From assembly GCF_000685235.1 (NCBI RefSeq), contig NZ_ARYH01000002.1, forward strand, positions 248,001 through 312,000: a stretch of 64,000 bases of DNA. The letters are read 5' to 3'. Source of the DNA: Hyphomonas adhaerens MHS-3. GTDB lineage: Bacteria; Pseudomonadota; Alphaproteobacteria; Caulobacterales; Hyphomonadaceae. The position numbers and the translations under genes were made by a program. Position 1 is the stretch's first letter; each line of letters begins with the position of its first letter. This document shows, piece by piece, positions 23,753 to 32,959 of this stretch. The notes under the pieces were generated by a model that did no database searches, had not been told where the DNA came from, and saw only the letters and a program-made list of their open reading frames with translations.

Positions 23753-25630
23753 ATGAAAAGCACCACTCTTTCCGCCAGCGTCGTCGCCCTCTGTGCCGCG
23801 TTGGCATCCTGTACAGCTGATCAGACGCCAGCGTTCGAAGAAACGCTCGTGGAAACACCTGATGTCGATGAAACCGCAGCCGAAATCGCAGAAGCCACCG
23901 CTTTTGTGGACCGGGCAGAAGCTGAACTTGCCGCGCTGAGCAAGGTGACTGCGCTCGCTTACTGGGCCAACCAGACGAACATCACTGACGAAACAGATGC
24001 GGCCGCCTCGGAAGCTGGCGCCAAAATGACAAAGCTTTCTGTCTCGCTCGCAAATGAATCGAAGAAATACGATGTCGATATCATGCCATATGATGTCGCC
24101 CGGAAGATCCGCATCCTTCGCAGCGGCATAACGATCCCTGCACCGTCCCGGGCTGGCGCTGCCGAAGAACTCTCGGCTCTCATGACGGACCTCAACTCGA
24201 CCTATGGCAAGGGCAAGTTCGAATACAAAGGCGAGATGATCAATCTGAAAGGCGAGATGATCAATCTGGATGAAGCGTCCACCATCATCGAGACATCCCG
24301 CAATCCGGATGAACTGAAAGCCGTCTGGGAGGGCTGGCGCACGGTCTCGCCGCCCATGAAGGACAAATATGCCAAGATGGTCGCGTTGGCGAATGAGGGC
24401 GCCCAGGAGCTCGGCTATCCGACCTTGGACAAGATGTGGCTGTCAAACTACGACATGCCCCCCGAAGAGATGGAAGCCGAAGTCCAGCGCCTCTGGAGCC
24501 AGGTGGAGCCGCTCTATGAGGATCTCCACTGCTATGCCCGCACAAAGTTGAACGCCACCTATGGCGACGAGGTGCAGCCGAAGACGGGTCCGATCCGCGC
24601 AGACTTGCTGGGCAATATGTGGGCCCAGCAATGGTCTTCCATTTACGACATTGTGAAGCCGGACACGGCGCCGGTCAGCTACGACCTGACCACCCGCCTG
24701 AATGAACGCGGCTACACGCCGGTCAAAATGGTCGAGACCGGCGAAGGCTTCTTCACCTCCCTCGGCTTTGAACCGCTGCCCGAAACATTCTGGGAGCGCT
24801 CAATGATCACCCGGCCTGAAGGCAAGGAGGTGGTCTGTCATGCGTCCGCGTGGGACCTCGACGATGAGGAAGATGTCCGCATCAAGATGTGCACCGAGAT
24901 CAATTCCGAGGATTTCTACACCGTCCACCATGAGCTGGGGCACAATTTCTACCAGCGGGCCTACAAGGATCAGCCTTATCTCTACAAGAATGGCGCGCAT
25001 GACGGCTTTCACGAAGCCATAGGGGACTTTGTCGCCCTGTCGATCACACCGGAATACCTGGAGCAGATCGGCCTCATCTCTGAAGACGAGAAACCCGGTC
25101 CTGATGCCGATACGGCCCTGCTGATGCAGACCGCGCTCGACAAGATTGCCTTCCTGCCCTTCGCGCTGACGGTCGACAGCTGGCGCTGGGATGTGCTGAA
25201 CGGCACGACACCGCCGGAAGACTACAATCAGGCCTGGTGGGACCTGCGCCTGAAAAACCAGGGCATTGTGCCCCCAGCTCCGCGGCCGGCCGACGCGTTC
25301 GATCCTGGCGCCAAGTATCACATCCCGGGCAATACGCCTTACCTGCGTTATTTCCTGTCCTTCGTCATGCAGTTCCAGTTCCACAAGGCCGCCTGTGAGC
25401 AGGCTGGATGGGAAGGTCCGCTGCACCGCTGCTCGATCTACGGAAACGAAGAAGTGGGTGAAAGATTCAATGAGATGCTGGAAGCTGGCATGTCGCGCCC
25501 TTGGCCGGAAACGCTGGAGAAATTCACCGGCACCCGTGAAATGGATGCGAGCGCCATGGTCGAGTATTTCGCGCCACTGACCGAGTATCTGAAAGAACAG
25601 AATGAGGGCCAGTCCTGCGGTTGGGATTAG
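23753..25630 (+). CDS. M2-family (angiotensin-converting-enzyme-like) peptidyl-dipeptidase lipoprotein
   Basis: A zinc dicarboxypeptidase exported as a lipoprotein. The start is the ATG after GGAGGAG, giving 625 aa. The lipobox is ALASC (Cys about residue 20). The metal site is [17 protein letters not shown] (HExxH) with the third ligand Glu in FHEAIGD, as in ACE. The protein is a single M2 domain of usual bacterial size. An exact in-frame 21-bp tandem duplication lies at 24227-24268. It separates bolA from grxD and ends at a hairpin terminator. Confidence 0.9.
   Translation: MKSTTLSASVVALCAALASCTADQTPAFEETLVETPDVDETAAEIAEATAFVDRAEAELAALSKVTALAYWANQTNITDETDAAASEAGAKMTKLSVSLANESKKYDVDIMPYDVARKIRILRSGITIPAPSRAGAAEELSALMTDLNSTYGKGKFEYKGEMINLKGEMINLDEASTIIETSRNPDELKAVWEGWRTVSPPMKDKYAKMVALANEGAQELGYPTLDKMWLSNYDMPPEEMEAEVQRLWSQVEPLYEDLHCYARTKLNATYGDEVQPKTGPIRADLLGNMWAQQWSSIYDIVKPDTAPVSYDLTTRLNERGYTPVKMVETGEGFFTSLGFEPLPETFWERSMITRPEGKEVVCHASAWDLDDEEDVRIKMCTEINSEDFYTVHHELGHNFYQRAYKDQPYLYKNGAHDGFHEAIGDFVALSITPEYLEQIGLISEDEKPGPDADTALLMQTALDKIAFLPFALTVDSWRWDVLNGTTPPEDYNQAWWDLRLKNQGIVPPAPRPADAFDPGAKYHIPGNTPYLRYFLSFVMQFQFHKAACEQAGWEGPLHRCSIYGNEEVGERFNEMLEAGMSRPWPETLEKFTGTREMDASAMVEYFAPLTEYLKEQNEGQSCGWD
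24227..24268 (+). repeat. Exact 21-bp tandem duplication inside the M2 peptidase gene
   Basis: Two identical 21-bp copies (24227-24247 and 24248-24268), each encoding KGEMINL, keep the reading frame. The identity at synonymous positions points to a recent duplication. Confidence 0.95.
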
Positions 25631-25648
25631 GCTGTACCTGCAAGGGAT

Positions 25649-25676
25649 GGGGCGGCATGCTTGACGCCGCCCCTTT
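25649..25676 (+). terminator. Terminator after the M2 peptidase
   Basis: An 8-bp GC stem GGGGCGGC/GCCGCCCC with a 9-nt loop followed by TTT, 19 bp after the stop codon and 40 bp before the grxD start. Confidence 0.75.
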
Positions 25677-25712
25677 CCCACCACACATCACGGGAAATCC
25701 GGAGATCACACC

Positions 25713-26051
25713 ATGACCGACCAAGCCACGCTCGACGCCATCAAAACGGCCGTAGAAGCCAATGACATTGTCCTCTTCATGAAGGGCACGCCGACATTCC
25801 CGCAGTGCGGCTTCTCCTCTGTCGTGGTGCAGGTGCTCGACTATCTCGGCGCCGAATACGTCGCCACGAACGTATTGGAAAATCAGGCCGTCCGCGAAGG
25901 CATCAAGACCTATTCAGACTGGCCGACCATCCCCCAGCTTTATGTAAAGGGCGAGTTCGTCGGCGGCTGCGACATCATCAAGGAAATGTTCGAGAGCGGC
26001 GAACTGCGCGATTTCCTGAAGGAAAAGGGCATTGAGCTGGAAGACGCCTGA
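25713..26051 (+). CDS. grxD: Monothiol glutaredoxin (Grx4/GrxD type)
   Basis: Binds and delivers [2Fe-2S] clusters together with BolA. The 112-aa single-domain protein has the CGFS active site in [15 protein letters not shown], the glutathione-binding [24 protein letters not shown] and the normal length of the class. Confidence 0.95.
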   Translation: MTDQATLDAIKTAVEANDIVLFMKGTPTFPQCGFSSVVVQVLDYLGAEYVATNVLENQAVREGIKTYSDWPTIPQLYVKGEFVGGCDIIKEMFESGELRDFLKEKGIELEDA

Positions 26052-26069
26052 TTTCTCAGGCCAACTTCC

Positions 26070-26474
26070 TCAGGCCAGGAAATATAGCCCGATCAGGATA
26101 AGTACCGGGACAAGGGACATGCCGAACAGGTTGCGTGTGAAGGTGTAAGTTCCGATCCATTTGTCTATTTCCGGATCGCCGCTTTCGGTTGTTGTCGTCA
26201 CCATTTCGACAGTATCGCCCTTGATGACCGTGTCGTCCGACAGGATGTATTTCTGCAGCGAGCCTTCCAGCAGCAACGCGCCGAAATAGAACAGGCCACT
26301 GAAGGCGATACTTGCGAAGGCAATGGCCATGACGATGGGCGCGACTTCAGGCTTGCGGAACTGCCCCATCAGCCAGAGTGACACGACAAGAACGCCAGCG
26401 CCCACGATCAGCGCGGCAACCTGTATGCGCCTGAGGCGCCTGAAATTCGGCTTGGAACCCTGTCTGTCGGCCAT
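26070..26474 (-). CDS. Small membrane protein of unknown function
   Basis: Not recognised. The 134-aa reading from [14 protein letters not shown] has a basic N-terminus and three predicted helices: [41 protein letters not shown] and [17 protein letters not shown] soluble loop of about 40 aa rich in Asp/Thr lies between helices two and three. It is divergent from rimO (53 bp apart) and converges on grxD. A longer in-frame start would run into rimO. Confidence 0.7.
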   Translation of the reverse strand: MADRQGSKPNFRRLRRIQVAALIVGAGVLVVSLWLMGQFRKPEVAPIVMAIAFASIAFSGLFYFGALLLEGSLQKYILSDDTVIKGDTVEMVTTTTESGDPEIDKWIGTYTFTRNLFGMSLVPVLILIGLYFLA

Positions 26475-26527
26475 GCGGTGCGTCCTCCCGCTTTCCTGTC
26501 CCCTACTTTCAATATAGCAGAGCGGGT

Positions 26528-27877
26528 ATGGACACGACCACCCGCACCGCTTCGATCCGGCCAACTCAGCCGAAAGTCGGCATCGTTTCACTTGGTTGCC
26601 CGAAAGCCCTTGTGGATTCGGAACGGATCATCACGCGCCTCCGCGCCGAGGGATACCAGATCGCACCGGATTATTCCGGTGCAGACCTCGTCCTTGTGAA
26701 CACCTGCGGCTTTCTTGACAGCGCACGGGACGAAAGCCTCGAAGCGATCGGTGAAGCCATCGAAGCAAACGGCAAGGTCATCGTAACCGGGTGCCTGGGC
26801 GCCGAGCCGGACGTCATCGAAAAGGCGCACCCCAAAGTTCTGGCGGTCACCGGGCCGCACCAATACGAAGCCGTGATGGACGCGGTGCACACGCACCTGA
26901 CCCCACCACACAATCCGCATATGGACCTTGTGCCGGAGTCCGGCCTTCGCCTGACGCCGCGCCACTACGCCTATCTGAAGATCTCCGAAGGCTGTAACAA
27001 TCGTTGCAGCTTCTGCATTATCCCGAAGCTTCGCGGCGATCTCGCGTCCCGGCCGATCCACCACGTGCTGACAGAGGCCGAACAGCTGGTGAAAGCCGGC
27101 GTGAAGGAACTTCTGGTCATCAGTCAGGACACGTCAGCCTATGGCCTCGACGTGCGTTACAAGCCGGAGACCTGGCGCGGCACCGAATACGAAACCCGCT
27201 TCCTAGATCTGGCGAGGGGGCTTGGCAGCCTCGGCGTCTGGACCCGGATGCATTATGTCTATCCATACCCGCACGTGGATGCCGTTATCCCGATGATGGC
27301 CGAAGGGCTGATCACGCCTTATCTCGACATCCCGTTCCAGCATGCCGCAACCAATGTGCTGAAAGCGATGAAGCGTCCGGCGAAGCAGGACCGGGTTTTG
27401 GAGCGCATCCAGCAATGGCGCCGGGACGTGCCGGACCTGGCCATCCGTTCCACCTTTATTGTCGGGTTCCCGGGTGAAACAGAAGAGGATTTCGAAATCC
27501 TGCTCGACTTCATCCGCGAAGCGAAGATCGATCGCGCTGGCTGTTTCCAGTATGAGAACGTTGCCCACGCCGACAGCCGCGCCCTGCCCGACCATGTGCC
27601 GGACACCGTGAAGGAAGAACGCTGGCACCGCTTCATGCAAGTCCAGGCCGAAGTCTCAGCTGCCCGCGCTGAGGCACAGGTCGGCACGGTTCAGGATGTG
27701 ATTGTTGATGGCGCGGATGAAGACCCGGGCATGATGATCGCCCGCACCAAAGCGGACGCACCAGAGGTCGACGCCGTCGTGTACCTGGAGAATGCGAGCC
27801 ACCTGAAACCGGGAGACATTGTCTCGGCAAAGATTACCGGTGCAGACGATTACGACCTCTACGCAACGCCGGCCTGA
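26528..27877 (+). CDS. rimO: Ribosomal protein S12 methylthiotransferase RimO
   Basis: A radical-SAM enzyme that adds a methylthio group to the conserved Asp of S12. The 449-aa protein has the N-terminal UPF0004 domain ([38 protein letters not shown]), the radical-SAM cluster motif CNNRCSFC in [18 protein letters not shown], and a C-terminal TRAM domain. [12 protein letters not shown] is the RimO rather than MiaB form. Its end overlaps the convergent DJ-1 gene by 19 bp. Confidence 0.95.
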   Translation: MDTTTRTASIRPTQPKVGIVSLGCPKALVDSERIITRLRAEGYQIAPDYSGADLVLVNTCGFLDSARDESLEAIGEAIEANGKVIVTGCLGAEPDVIEKAHPKVLAVTGPHQYEAVMDAVHTHLTPPHNPHMDLVPESGLRLTPRHYAYLKISEGCNNRCSFCIIPKLRGDLASRPIHHVLTEAEQLVKAGVKELLVISQDTSAYGLDVRYKPETWRGTEYETRFLDLARGLGSLGVWTRMHYVYPYPHVDAVIPMMAEGLITPYLDIPFQHAATNVLKAMKRPAKQDRVLERIQQWRRDVPDLAIRSTFIVGFPGETEEDFEILLDFIREAKIDRAGCFQYENVAHADSRALPDHVPDTVKEERWHRFMQVQAEVSAARAEAQVGTVQDVIVDGADEDPGMMIARTKADAPEVDAVVYLENASHLKPGDIVSAKITGADDYDLYATPA

Positions 27878-28563
27878 GCGCGCATCCGCTCACCCGCCTC
27901 ATGAGCTTCGGCCCGGCGAGCGTCCATCAGCTTGGACATGTGGGCGTTGTAGGCTGAAAGTGTTTCCGCCTCAGCCAGTTCCGGACGTCCTCCGGGGAAT
28001 GGCGGGGCTGGCGCATACTCATAACCGAGCGTCAGGGCCTTGGCATAAGCCTCCCCGGCAATCTCAGCCACCATCGTCAGAGCGAAATCGATCCCGGCGG
28101 TGACCCCGCCGCCTGTGAAAGTATTTCCATCGCGTACAACGCGGCCCTCGTCGACGACGGCACCGAACTCGGTCAGCAACTCCCGCCATGCCCAGTGGCA
28201 TGCAGCCCGCTTACCCTGAAGCAGTCCGGCCGCACCAAGAATCAGCGAGCCCGTACAAACCGACGTGACATAGGTCGCGCCCTGCCCGAGGCGGCGAACT
28301 TCTCCGACGAAATTTTTATCCAGAGCGACCTGCGTCGCAGTCAGTCCACCTGGCACACAAAGGAGATCGCATTGCCCGATATCGGAGAGTTTGGACGTAC
28401 GTCCGATGACGAGATTGCCTTCTGCGAGAATGTCGCCGCCATCCCGGCTTGCGATCATGGTCTGCGCACCGGGTAGTCGGCACAAGACCTGGTGTGGTCC
28501 GGTAAAGTCCAGATGCGTCATGTTATCGTAGACGGCAAACACGGTGATGAATGGCTGGCTCAT
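27859..28563 (-). CDS. DJ-1/PfpI-family protein, isonitrile-hydratase-like
   Basis: A 234-aa glutamine-amidotransferase-like protein starting [19 protein letters not shown]. The nucleophile elbow is [26 protein letters not shown], the arrangement seen in cyclohexyl-isocyanide hydratases (conserved Cys and His-Trp). The actual substrate is unknown. It is transcribed away from the GlxA-type regulator across a 66-bp region with nested palindromes, so it is the probable target of that regulator. Confidence 0.82.
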   Translation of the reverse strand: MSQPFITVFAVYDNMTHLDFTGPHQVLCRLPGAQTMIASRDGGDILAEGNLVIGRTSKLSDIGQCDLLCVPGGLTATQVALDKNFVGEVRRLGQGATYVTSVCTGSLILGAAGLLQGKRAACHWAWRELLTEFGAVVDEGRVVRDGNTFTGGGVTAGIDFALTMVAEIAGEAYAKALTLGYEYAPAPPFPGGRPELAEAETLSAYNAHMSKLMDARRAEAHEAGERMRAQAGVA

Positions 28564-28594
28564 GGCTGGTTCCTTGCTGACGCGTCTTGTCTGG

Positions 28595-28625
28595 ACTATG
28601 TCTGCTTTGGCAGAAAGGACATAGT
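28595..28625. promoter_or_regulatory. Nested palindrome in the divergent DJ-1/GlxA intergenic region
   Basis: An outer perfect inverted repeat ACTATGTC/GACATAGT (28595-28602, 28618-28625) encloses an inner one, TCTGC/GCAGA (28601-28605, 28610-28614). It sits centrally between the divergent starts, as expected for a shared operator. The binding protein is not known. Confidence 0.5.
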
Positions 28626-28629
28626 TCCC

Positions 28630-29595
28630 ATGTTTTCCGCCAATGCCCAGCCTCGTGAAATCGGCGTGTTCGTCTTCGACGACTTCCAGCTTCTCGACGC
28701 CGCAGGTCCTATTTCCGTTTTCGAGATGCCCGTCCGCGGAATGTCGCCGCCGCCCTACCACCTGACGGTCTATTCAATGGCGGGCGGCGCGGTCCGTTCG
28801 TCCAGCGGTGTTAGCATGTGCTCGGAAAAACTCCCCGATAACCTGACATTGGACACGCTGGTCGTCTCCGGTGGCGAAGGCACGCGGCAGGCCATGCATG
28901 ACAAGGGTTTCCTCAATGTCATCCGTGACTTGTCCAGCCGCACCCGACGGACAACGTCTGTCTGCTCAGGGGCAGTATTGCTCGCTGCGGCGGGTCTTCT
29001 TGATGGCCGGCGCGCCACCACGCACTGGCGCCGGTGCCCGGACATGGCGCGGCACTTTCCGGAGGTGAATGTCGAAGCAGACCGGATCTTCGTTCAGGAC
29101 GGTAAGTTCTGGACATCTGCAGGCATTACCGCGGGGATCGATCTCGCTTTGGCTCTGGTAGAAGATGACCTGGGCCCAGAGGTCGCGCGCCGGGCCGCTC
29201 GCGAGTTGGTGGTCCATCACCGCAGGCACGGTGGCCAGTCCCAGTTCTCCGTCATGCAGGATGTAAAGCTGCTGTCCGGAAGATTTGACCCCCTCATCGA
29301 CTGGATTCGTGCCCACCTGGCAAGCGACCTCAAAGTCGAGCAAATCGCGGAAAAGGCCGGGATGAGCCCAAGGAATTTTGCGCGGGTTTTCCGGTCCGAA
29401 ACCGGCACGACACCAGCAAGATTCGTGGAAAAGCTGCGGCTGGAATCAGCTCGTCAGCACGTTGAAACAACAGGCTTATCCCTGAATCAAATCGCCCGGA
29501 AAACAGGATTCGGTGACGCCGAGCGAATGCGGATGGCCTTCATACGGGCGTATGGACAACCCCCGATGGTGCTGCGGCGACAAGGGCGAAACTGA
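28630..29595 (+). CDS. GlxA-type AraC-family transcriptional regulator with DJ-1 domain
   Basis: The 321-aa reading starts at MFSANAQPREIGVFVFDDFQLLDAAG. The N-terminal half is a DJ-1/PfpI-like sensor domain (TSVCSGAVLLAAAGLLDGRRATTHW). The C-terminal half is an AraC double helix-turn-helix (VEQIAEKAGMSPRNFARVFRSETGTTPARFVEKLRLE and the second HTH with LNQIARKTGFGDAERMRMAF). It probably controls the adjacent divergent DJ-1 gene. The effector cannot be deduced. Confidence 0.88.
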   Translation: MFSANAQPREIGVFVFDDFQLLDAAGPISVFEMPVRGMSPPPYHLTVYSMAGGAVRSSSGVSMCSEKLPDNLTLDTLVVSGGEGTRQAMHDKGFLNVIRDLSSRTRRTTSVCSGAVLLAAAGLLDGRRATTHWRRCPDMARHFPEVNVEADRIFVQDGKFWTSAGITAGIDLALALVEDDLGPEVARRAARELVVHHRRHGGQSQFSVMQDVKLLSGRFDPLIDWIRAHLASDLKVEQIAEKAGMSPRNFARVFRSETGTTPARFVEKLRLESARQHVETTGLSLNQIARKTGFGDAERMRMAFIRAYGQPPMVLRRQGRN

Positions 29596-29624
29596 CCGGA
29601 TACGATTACGAAAACCACAGTTTT

Positions 29625-29670
29625 TATCGAAATACGACGATTGACATATCGTATTTCGATAATTCATAGT
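29625..29670 (+). promoter_or_regulatory. Promoter bracketed by a 13-bp perfect palindrome, upstream of the GIN-domain genes
   Basis: TATCGAAATACGA (29625-29637) and its exact complement TCGTATTTCGATA (29649-29661) flank a consensus -35 TTGACA (29641-29646). A -10-like CATAGT follows at 29665-29670 with an 18-bp spacer. The ATG lies 25 bp further. A repressor bound here would cover the -35; its identity is unknown. Confidence 0.7.
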
Positions 29671-29694
29671 GCTCTCCATTCGAGGAGACACCTT

Positions 29695-30627
29695 ATGAAA
29701 CGACCAGCCACCTGTTTCGCCGCGCTAATTATCCTGTCTGCGCCAGCCGCGATCGCTGAAACTCAATCCTATCCTGCGGAATCGTTCTCCCAGATCGAAG
29801 CGGTTGGGCCAATTGATGTAATTTATGAGCCTGCGGCCGCTCCATCGATTGTGGTTGAGCAAGCCGAGAACGATTTCAGCGACATCTACCTGGATTTCGA
29901 TGGCGACACGCTGATTGTCTCTCGCAAGAGCATCCGTGACCGGTCGGGCTGGTTCAACAATGTGAACATCAACACGAAGAACGACCGGAAAATTATCAAG
30001 GTCAACGGCAAACGCGTTCCCTACTATATCGTACGCGTGTCAGGCCCGGACCTTGACGGTGTGGTTTCGAAGCGCTCCGCCAAACTGACTGCAAACGGTG
30101 TAGACAGCGCCAGTTTCGACGCGCACGCCTCATCCAGCGGAGATCTGCTTCTCAGTGGGACGGCAAAATCTGCCAAGCTCCATGCGTCCTCCAGTGGAGA
30201 CATTTTTGCCTCGGATTTTCAGGCCCAAACGTTCGACATTCAGGCTTCGTCCAGCGGTGATATCGAAGCAAAATCCAATGGCGATGGCCAAGTGAAAATA
30301 GACGTGTCGTCCAGCGCAGATCTCGATCTGGAATCTCTGGGTGCCGCCGAGTTCCTGATTAAGGCATCTTCCAGCGCCGACATTGAACTATCCGGTCAAT
30401 GCAGCAGCATTGAAATTGAAGCGTCTTCCAGCGCTGATGTGGATGGCAGGGACCTGGCCTGCCGCGACGCCAACGTTGCGGCCTCCAGCAGCGCAGATGT
30501 CAGCGTTTCCGCCTCTGAATCGGTCGAAGCAAGAGCCTCGAGTGGTGGCGATATCTACATCTCCGGCTCTCCTGCGGTCCGGGACATTTCCCGGTCGAGC
30601 GGCGGTGACGTCGATTTCGGAAGCTGA
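29695..30627 (+). CDS. Exported GIN-domain (DUF2807-like) beta-helix protein
   Basis: A 310-aa protein with a signal peptide (MKRPATCFAALIILSAPAAIAE). An N-terminal region like the head of the auto-transporter/adhesin GIN domain (SFSQIEAVGPIDVIYE) is followed by about nine repeats of roughly 18-20 aa centred on ASSSGD, SSSAD or SSGGD, as expected for a beta-solenoid. The start follows GAGGAGACACCTT. It is probably periplasmic or on the envelope surface; function unknown. It is followed 17 bp later by a second gene of the same family. Confidence 0.8.
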   Translation: MKRPATCFAALIILSAPAAIAETQSYPAESFSQIEAVGPIDVIYEPAAAPSIVVEQAENDFSDIYLDFDGDTLIVSRKSIRDRSGWFNNVNINTKNDRKIIKVNGKRVPYYIVRVSGPDLDGVVSKRSAKLTANGVDSASFDAHASSSGDLLLSGTAKSAKLHASSSGDIFASDFQAQTFDIQASSSGDIEAKSNGDGQVKIDVSSSADLDLESLGAAEFLIKASSSADIELSGQCSSIEIEASSSADVDGRDLACRDANVAASSSADVSVSASESVEARASSGGDIYISGSPAVRDISRSSGGDVDFGS

Positions 30628-30644
30628 TCTGAAGGAAAGCAACC

Positions 30645-31274
30645 ATGATACGCCCCTTCATCTTATCCACTGTCTTTGCCGCATCCGCATTCTCTGCACT
30701 GGCGGACACGACCGAGACATACGATTTCTCTGGTTTCAATGAGCTCGACATCGCCGCGGGTGTGGAAGTCAAATATGAAACCGCCAGCACTTACAGCGTT
30801 GTTGCTGATTTCAGCCGCGGGGGGCCGGATGACATGAAGATCCGGCAAGATGGCGACCGGCTGTACATATCAAGGAAGATGACATCTGGCTGGGGCGACA
30901 AAGTTCGCGTCACTGTTCGCATAACCTCTCCAGAACTAAATGAAGTGGAAGCCAGTTCGGGGTCATCGATCCAAGCGCGAGGGATCAATGCGGATGATTT
31001 CACGCTCCGGGTGTCGAGTGGTGCATCAGCGGAATTGTCAGGCAGCTGCAAAGAGCTGGATTTAAAGGTCAGCTCGGGCGGCGATGCCGACGCCAAAAAC
31101 CTGCAATGTCTCTCGCTTTCGGCCTCGGCAAGCAGCGGAGGATCAGCCAGCGCCTATGCAAGCGAAAGCGCCACAGGAAAAACCTCCAGCGGTGGAAGTA
31201 TTGACGTTTGGGGCGATCCGCCAAGCCGGACCGCAAACCATTCTATCAGCGGCGGCAGCACGGACTTCCACTAG
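30645..31274 (+). CDS. Second exported GIN-domain (DUF2807-like) protein
   Basis: A 209-aa paralogue of the preceding gene: signal peptide MIRPFILSTVFAASAFSALA, GIN head TYDFSGFNELDIAAGVEVKYE, then five SSGxS/D repeats (SSGSS, SSGAS, SSGGD, SSGGS, SSGGS). Its repeats are fewer and use SSG instead of SSS. An AAGGAAAG ribosome site precedes the ATG. It is co-transcribed with its neighbour. It overlaps the convergent PPK2 gene by 4 bp. Confidence 0.8.
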   Translation: MIRPFILSTVFAASAFSALADTTETYDFSGFNELDIAAGVEVKYETASTYSVVADFSRGGPDDMKIRQDGDRLYISRKMTSGWGDKVRVTVRITSPELNEVEASSGSSIQARGINADDFTLRVSSGASAELSGSCKELDLKVSSGGDADAKNLQCLSLSASASSGGSASAYASESATGKTSSGGSIDVWGDPPSRTANHSISGGSTDFH

Positions 31275-32098
31275 GAGAAGTCGAAGTCTTCCAGGCGGTA
31301 ATCTGATTTCGGCCAGCTCAGGTCCATTTCCTCCAGAGCGCCGCGGACAAGCCGTGCGATCATGGCACTGCGGCGTGTCCGGCTGTCTGACGGAATGACA
31401 TACCAGGGAGAATGCTTCGTCGAGCAACGCTGAACGGCTATTTCATACGCTGACATGTAGTCTTTCCAGAGCGCCCGGTCATCGAGATCCGCAGGATTGA
31501 ACTTCCAGTATTTATGCTGTTCTTCGAGACGCTCACGCAGGCGGATACCCTGCTCTTCATAACCAATATTGAGCATGCACTTTACGATCGTGACACCATT
31601 TTCGGAGAGATGCTCCTCAAATGCGTTGATCTGCTCGTAGCGCTTTTCAATGTCTTCCGGGCTGGCAAAGCCCCGCACCTTCACGACAAGCACGTCCTCG
31701 TAGTGAGACCGGTCAAATATGCCGACATGTCCCTTCTTCGGAACCGCATTGTGGATACGCCAGAGATAATCACGCGCCAGTTCGTTTGAACTGGGCGCCT
31801 TGAACGCTTTCACCTCCATGCCGAGCGGGGTGGTATCAGCGAAGACGGATTTGATCGTGCCGGACTTTCCTGCCGTATCCATGCCTTGCAAAACGACCAG
31901 GATCGAACGCTTCTTTTCCGCGTAGAGTATGTCCTTCAACTCGTTGATTACGGCCGCGTCCTTTTTCAGGCTGGTTTTCGCGAGGGACTTGTCTTCGAAA
32001 AGGCTGCGGTCGCCGCTATCACGACTGGAGAGGTCAAAGGGCTTCCCCGGCTCCGCGATGAGGTGTTTGCGGACATCGGAAATGCTGGGAATGCTCAT
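31271..32098 (-). CDS. Polyphosphate kinase 2 family protein (PPK2)
   Basis: Transfers phosphate between polyphosphate and nucleotides. The 275-aa single-domain protein has the Walker A GMDTAGKSGTIK, the lid module with DYLWRIHNAVPKKG and the Walker B IFDRSHYEDVLVVKV. Class (NDP- or NMP-preferring) cannot be fixed by eye. It lies downstream of rpsD on the same strand, with a terminator between them, so it may have its own promoter. Confidence 0.9.
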   Translation of the reverse strand: MSIPSISDVRKHLIAEPGKPFDLSSRDSGDRSLFEDKSLAKTSLKKDAAVINELKDILYAEKKRSILVVLQGMDTAGKSGTIKSVFADTTPLGMEVKAFKAPSSNELARDYLWRIHNAVPKKGHVGIFDRSHYEDVLVVKVRGFASPEDIEKRYEQINAFEEHLSENGVTIVKCMLNIGYEEQGIRLRERLEEQHKYWKFNPADLDDRALWKDYMSAYEIAVQRCSTKHSPWYVIPSDSRTRRSAMIARLVRGALEEMDLSWPKSDYRLEDFDFS

Positions 32099-32115
32099 CG
32101 AGTTGAATCTCCAAG

Positions 32116-32146
32116 GAAAAAGGCCGCACCAGTCTGGCGCGGCCTT
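32116..32146 (-). terminator. Terminator of rpsD
   Basis: Read on the minus strand, AAGGCCGC..GCGGCCTT with an inner CCAG/CTGG pairing and one mismatch, followed by a run of T. It lies 28 bp after the rpsD stop. Confidence 0.8.
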
Positions 32147-32173
32147 CTAAGTAGTTCAAGAAATTTGGTTTTC

Positions 32174-32791
32174 TTAGGACGAGTAGAATTCGACCACCTG
32201 AGCCGGTTCCATCTTCACCGGATACGGCACATCAGCCAGTTCCGGGACGCGCGTGAATGTTGCGCTCATCGCTTTCGGGTCGACTTCAACATATTCCGGC
32301 AGATCACGCTCAGGGCTGCCGAGTGCTTCGAGTACCAGAGCCATGTTGCGGGATTTTTCGCGGATCTGGACCACATCACCAGGCTTCAGGCGAACCGAGC
32401 CGATGTTACAGCGACGGCCGTTGAGCATGACGTGTCCATGGTTCACGAACTGCCGGGCCGCGAAGATCGTCGGGACGAACTTGGCGCGGTAGACGATCGC
32501 GTCGAGGCGCGATTCCAGCAAGCCGATCAGGTTCTCAGCTGTGTTGCCTTTGATCCGGGCGGCTTCTTCATAGATGCGAGAAAACTGCTTCTCGGTGAGG
32601 TCACCGTAGTAGCCCTTCAGTTTCTGCTTCGCCATCAGCTGCATGCCGAAGTCGGACGTCTTGTTGCGGCGGTTCTGGCCGTGCTGTCCGGGCTTGTAGT
32701 TGCGCTTGTTGACGGGGGACTTCGGGCGGCCCCAGATGTTCTCACCGACGCGACGGTCGATCTTGTACTTCGCGCTATGGCGACGTGACAT
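32174..32791 (-). CDS. rpsD: 30S ribosomal protein S4
   Basis: Binds 16S rRNA early in 30S assembly. The 205-aa product begins [21 protein letters not shown] and continues [22 protein letters not shown], the alphaproteobacterial form without zinc-binding Cys. The S4 RNA-binding domain ([36 protein letters not shown]) is complete. Confidence 0.97.
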   Translation of the reverse strand: MSRRHSAKYKIDRRVGENIWGRPKSPVNKRNYKPGQHGQNRRNKTSDFGMQLMAKQKLKGYYGDLTEKQFSRIYEEAARIKGNTAENLIGLLESRLDAIVYRAKFVPTIFAARQFVNHGHVMLNGRRCNIGSVRLKPGDVVQIREKSRNMALVLEALGSPERDLPEYVEVDPKAMSATFTRVPELADVPYPVKMEPAQVVEFYSS

Positions 32792-32959
32792 GGTAGTACC
32801 TCATTATCGACGCGGGCCGGTGGGCAAGCTCATCCTGCCCACGATTACAACGGCGGCTCCGCACCATCCCGTTATGAAGCGGCGGGTAAAACACCAAACC
32901 AGCCCTTCCGTCAAGCTGTGTACCTGCTACAGCTACTGCAAATGACAAGGGAGGAAATC

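Noticed and set aside
29695-30627. CRISPR-like repeat array
   Set aside because: The repeated ASSSGD-coding units are protein repeats in frame with diverged DNA; no identical repeats with unique spacers exist here or elsewhere in the window.
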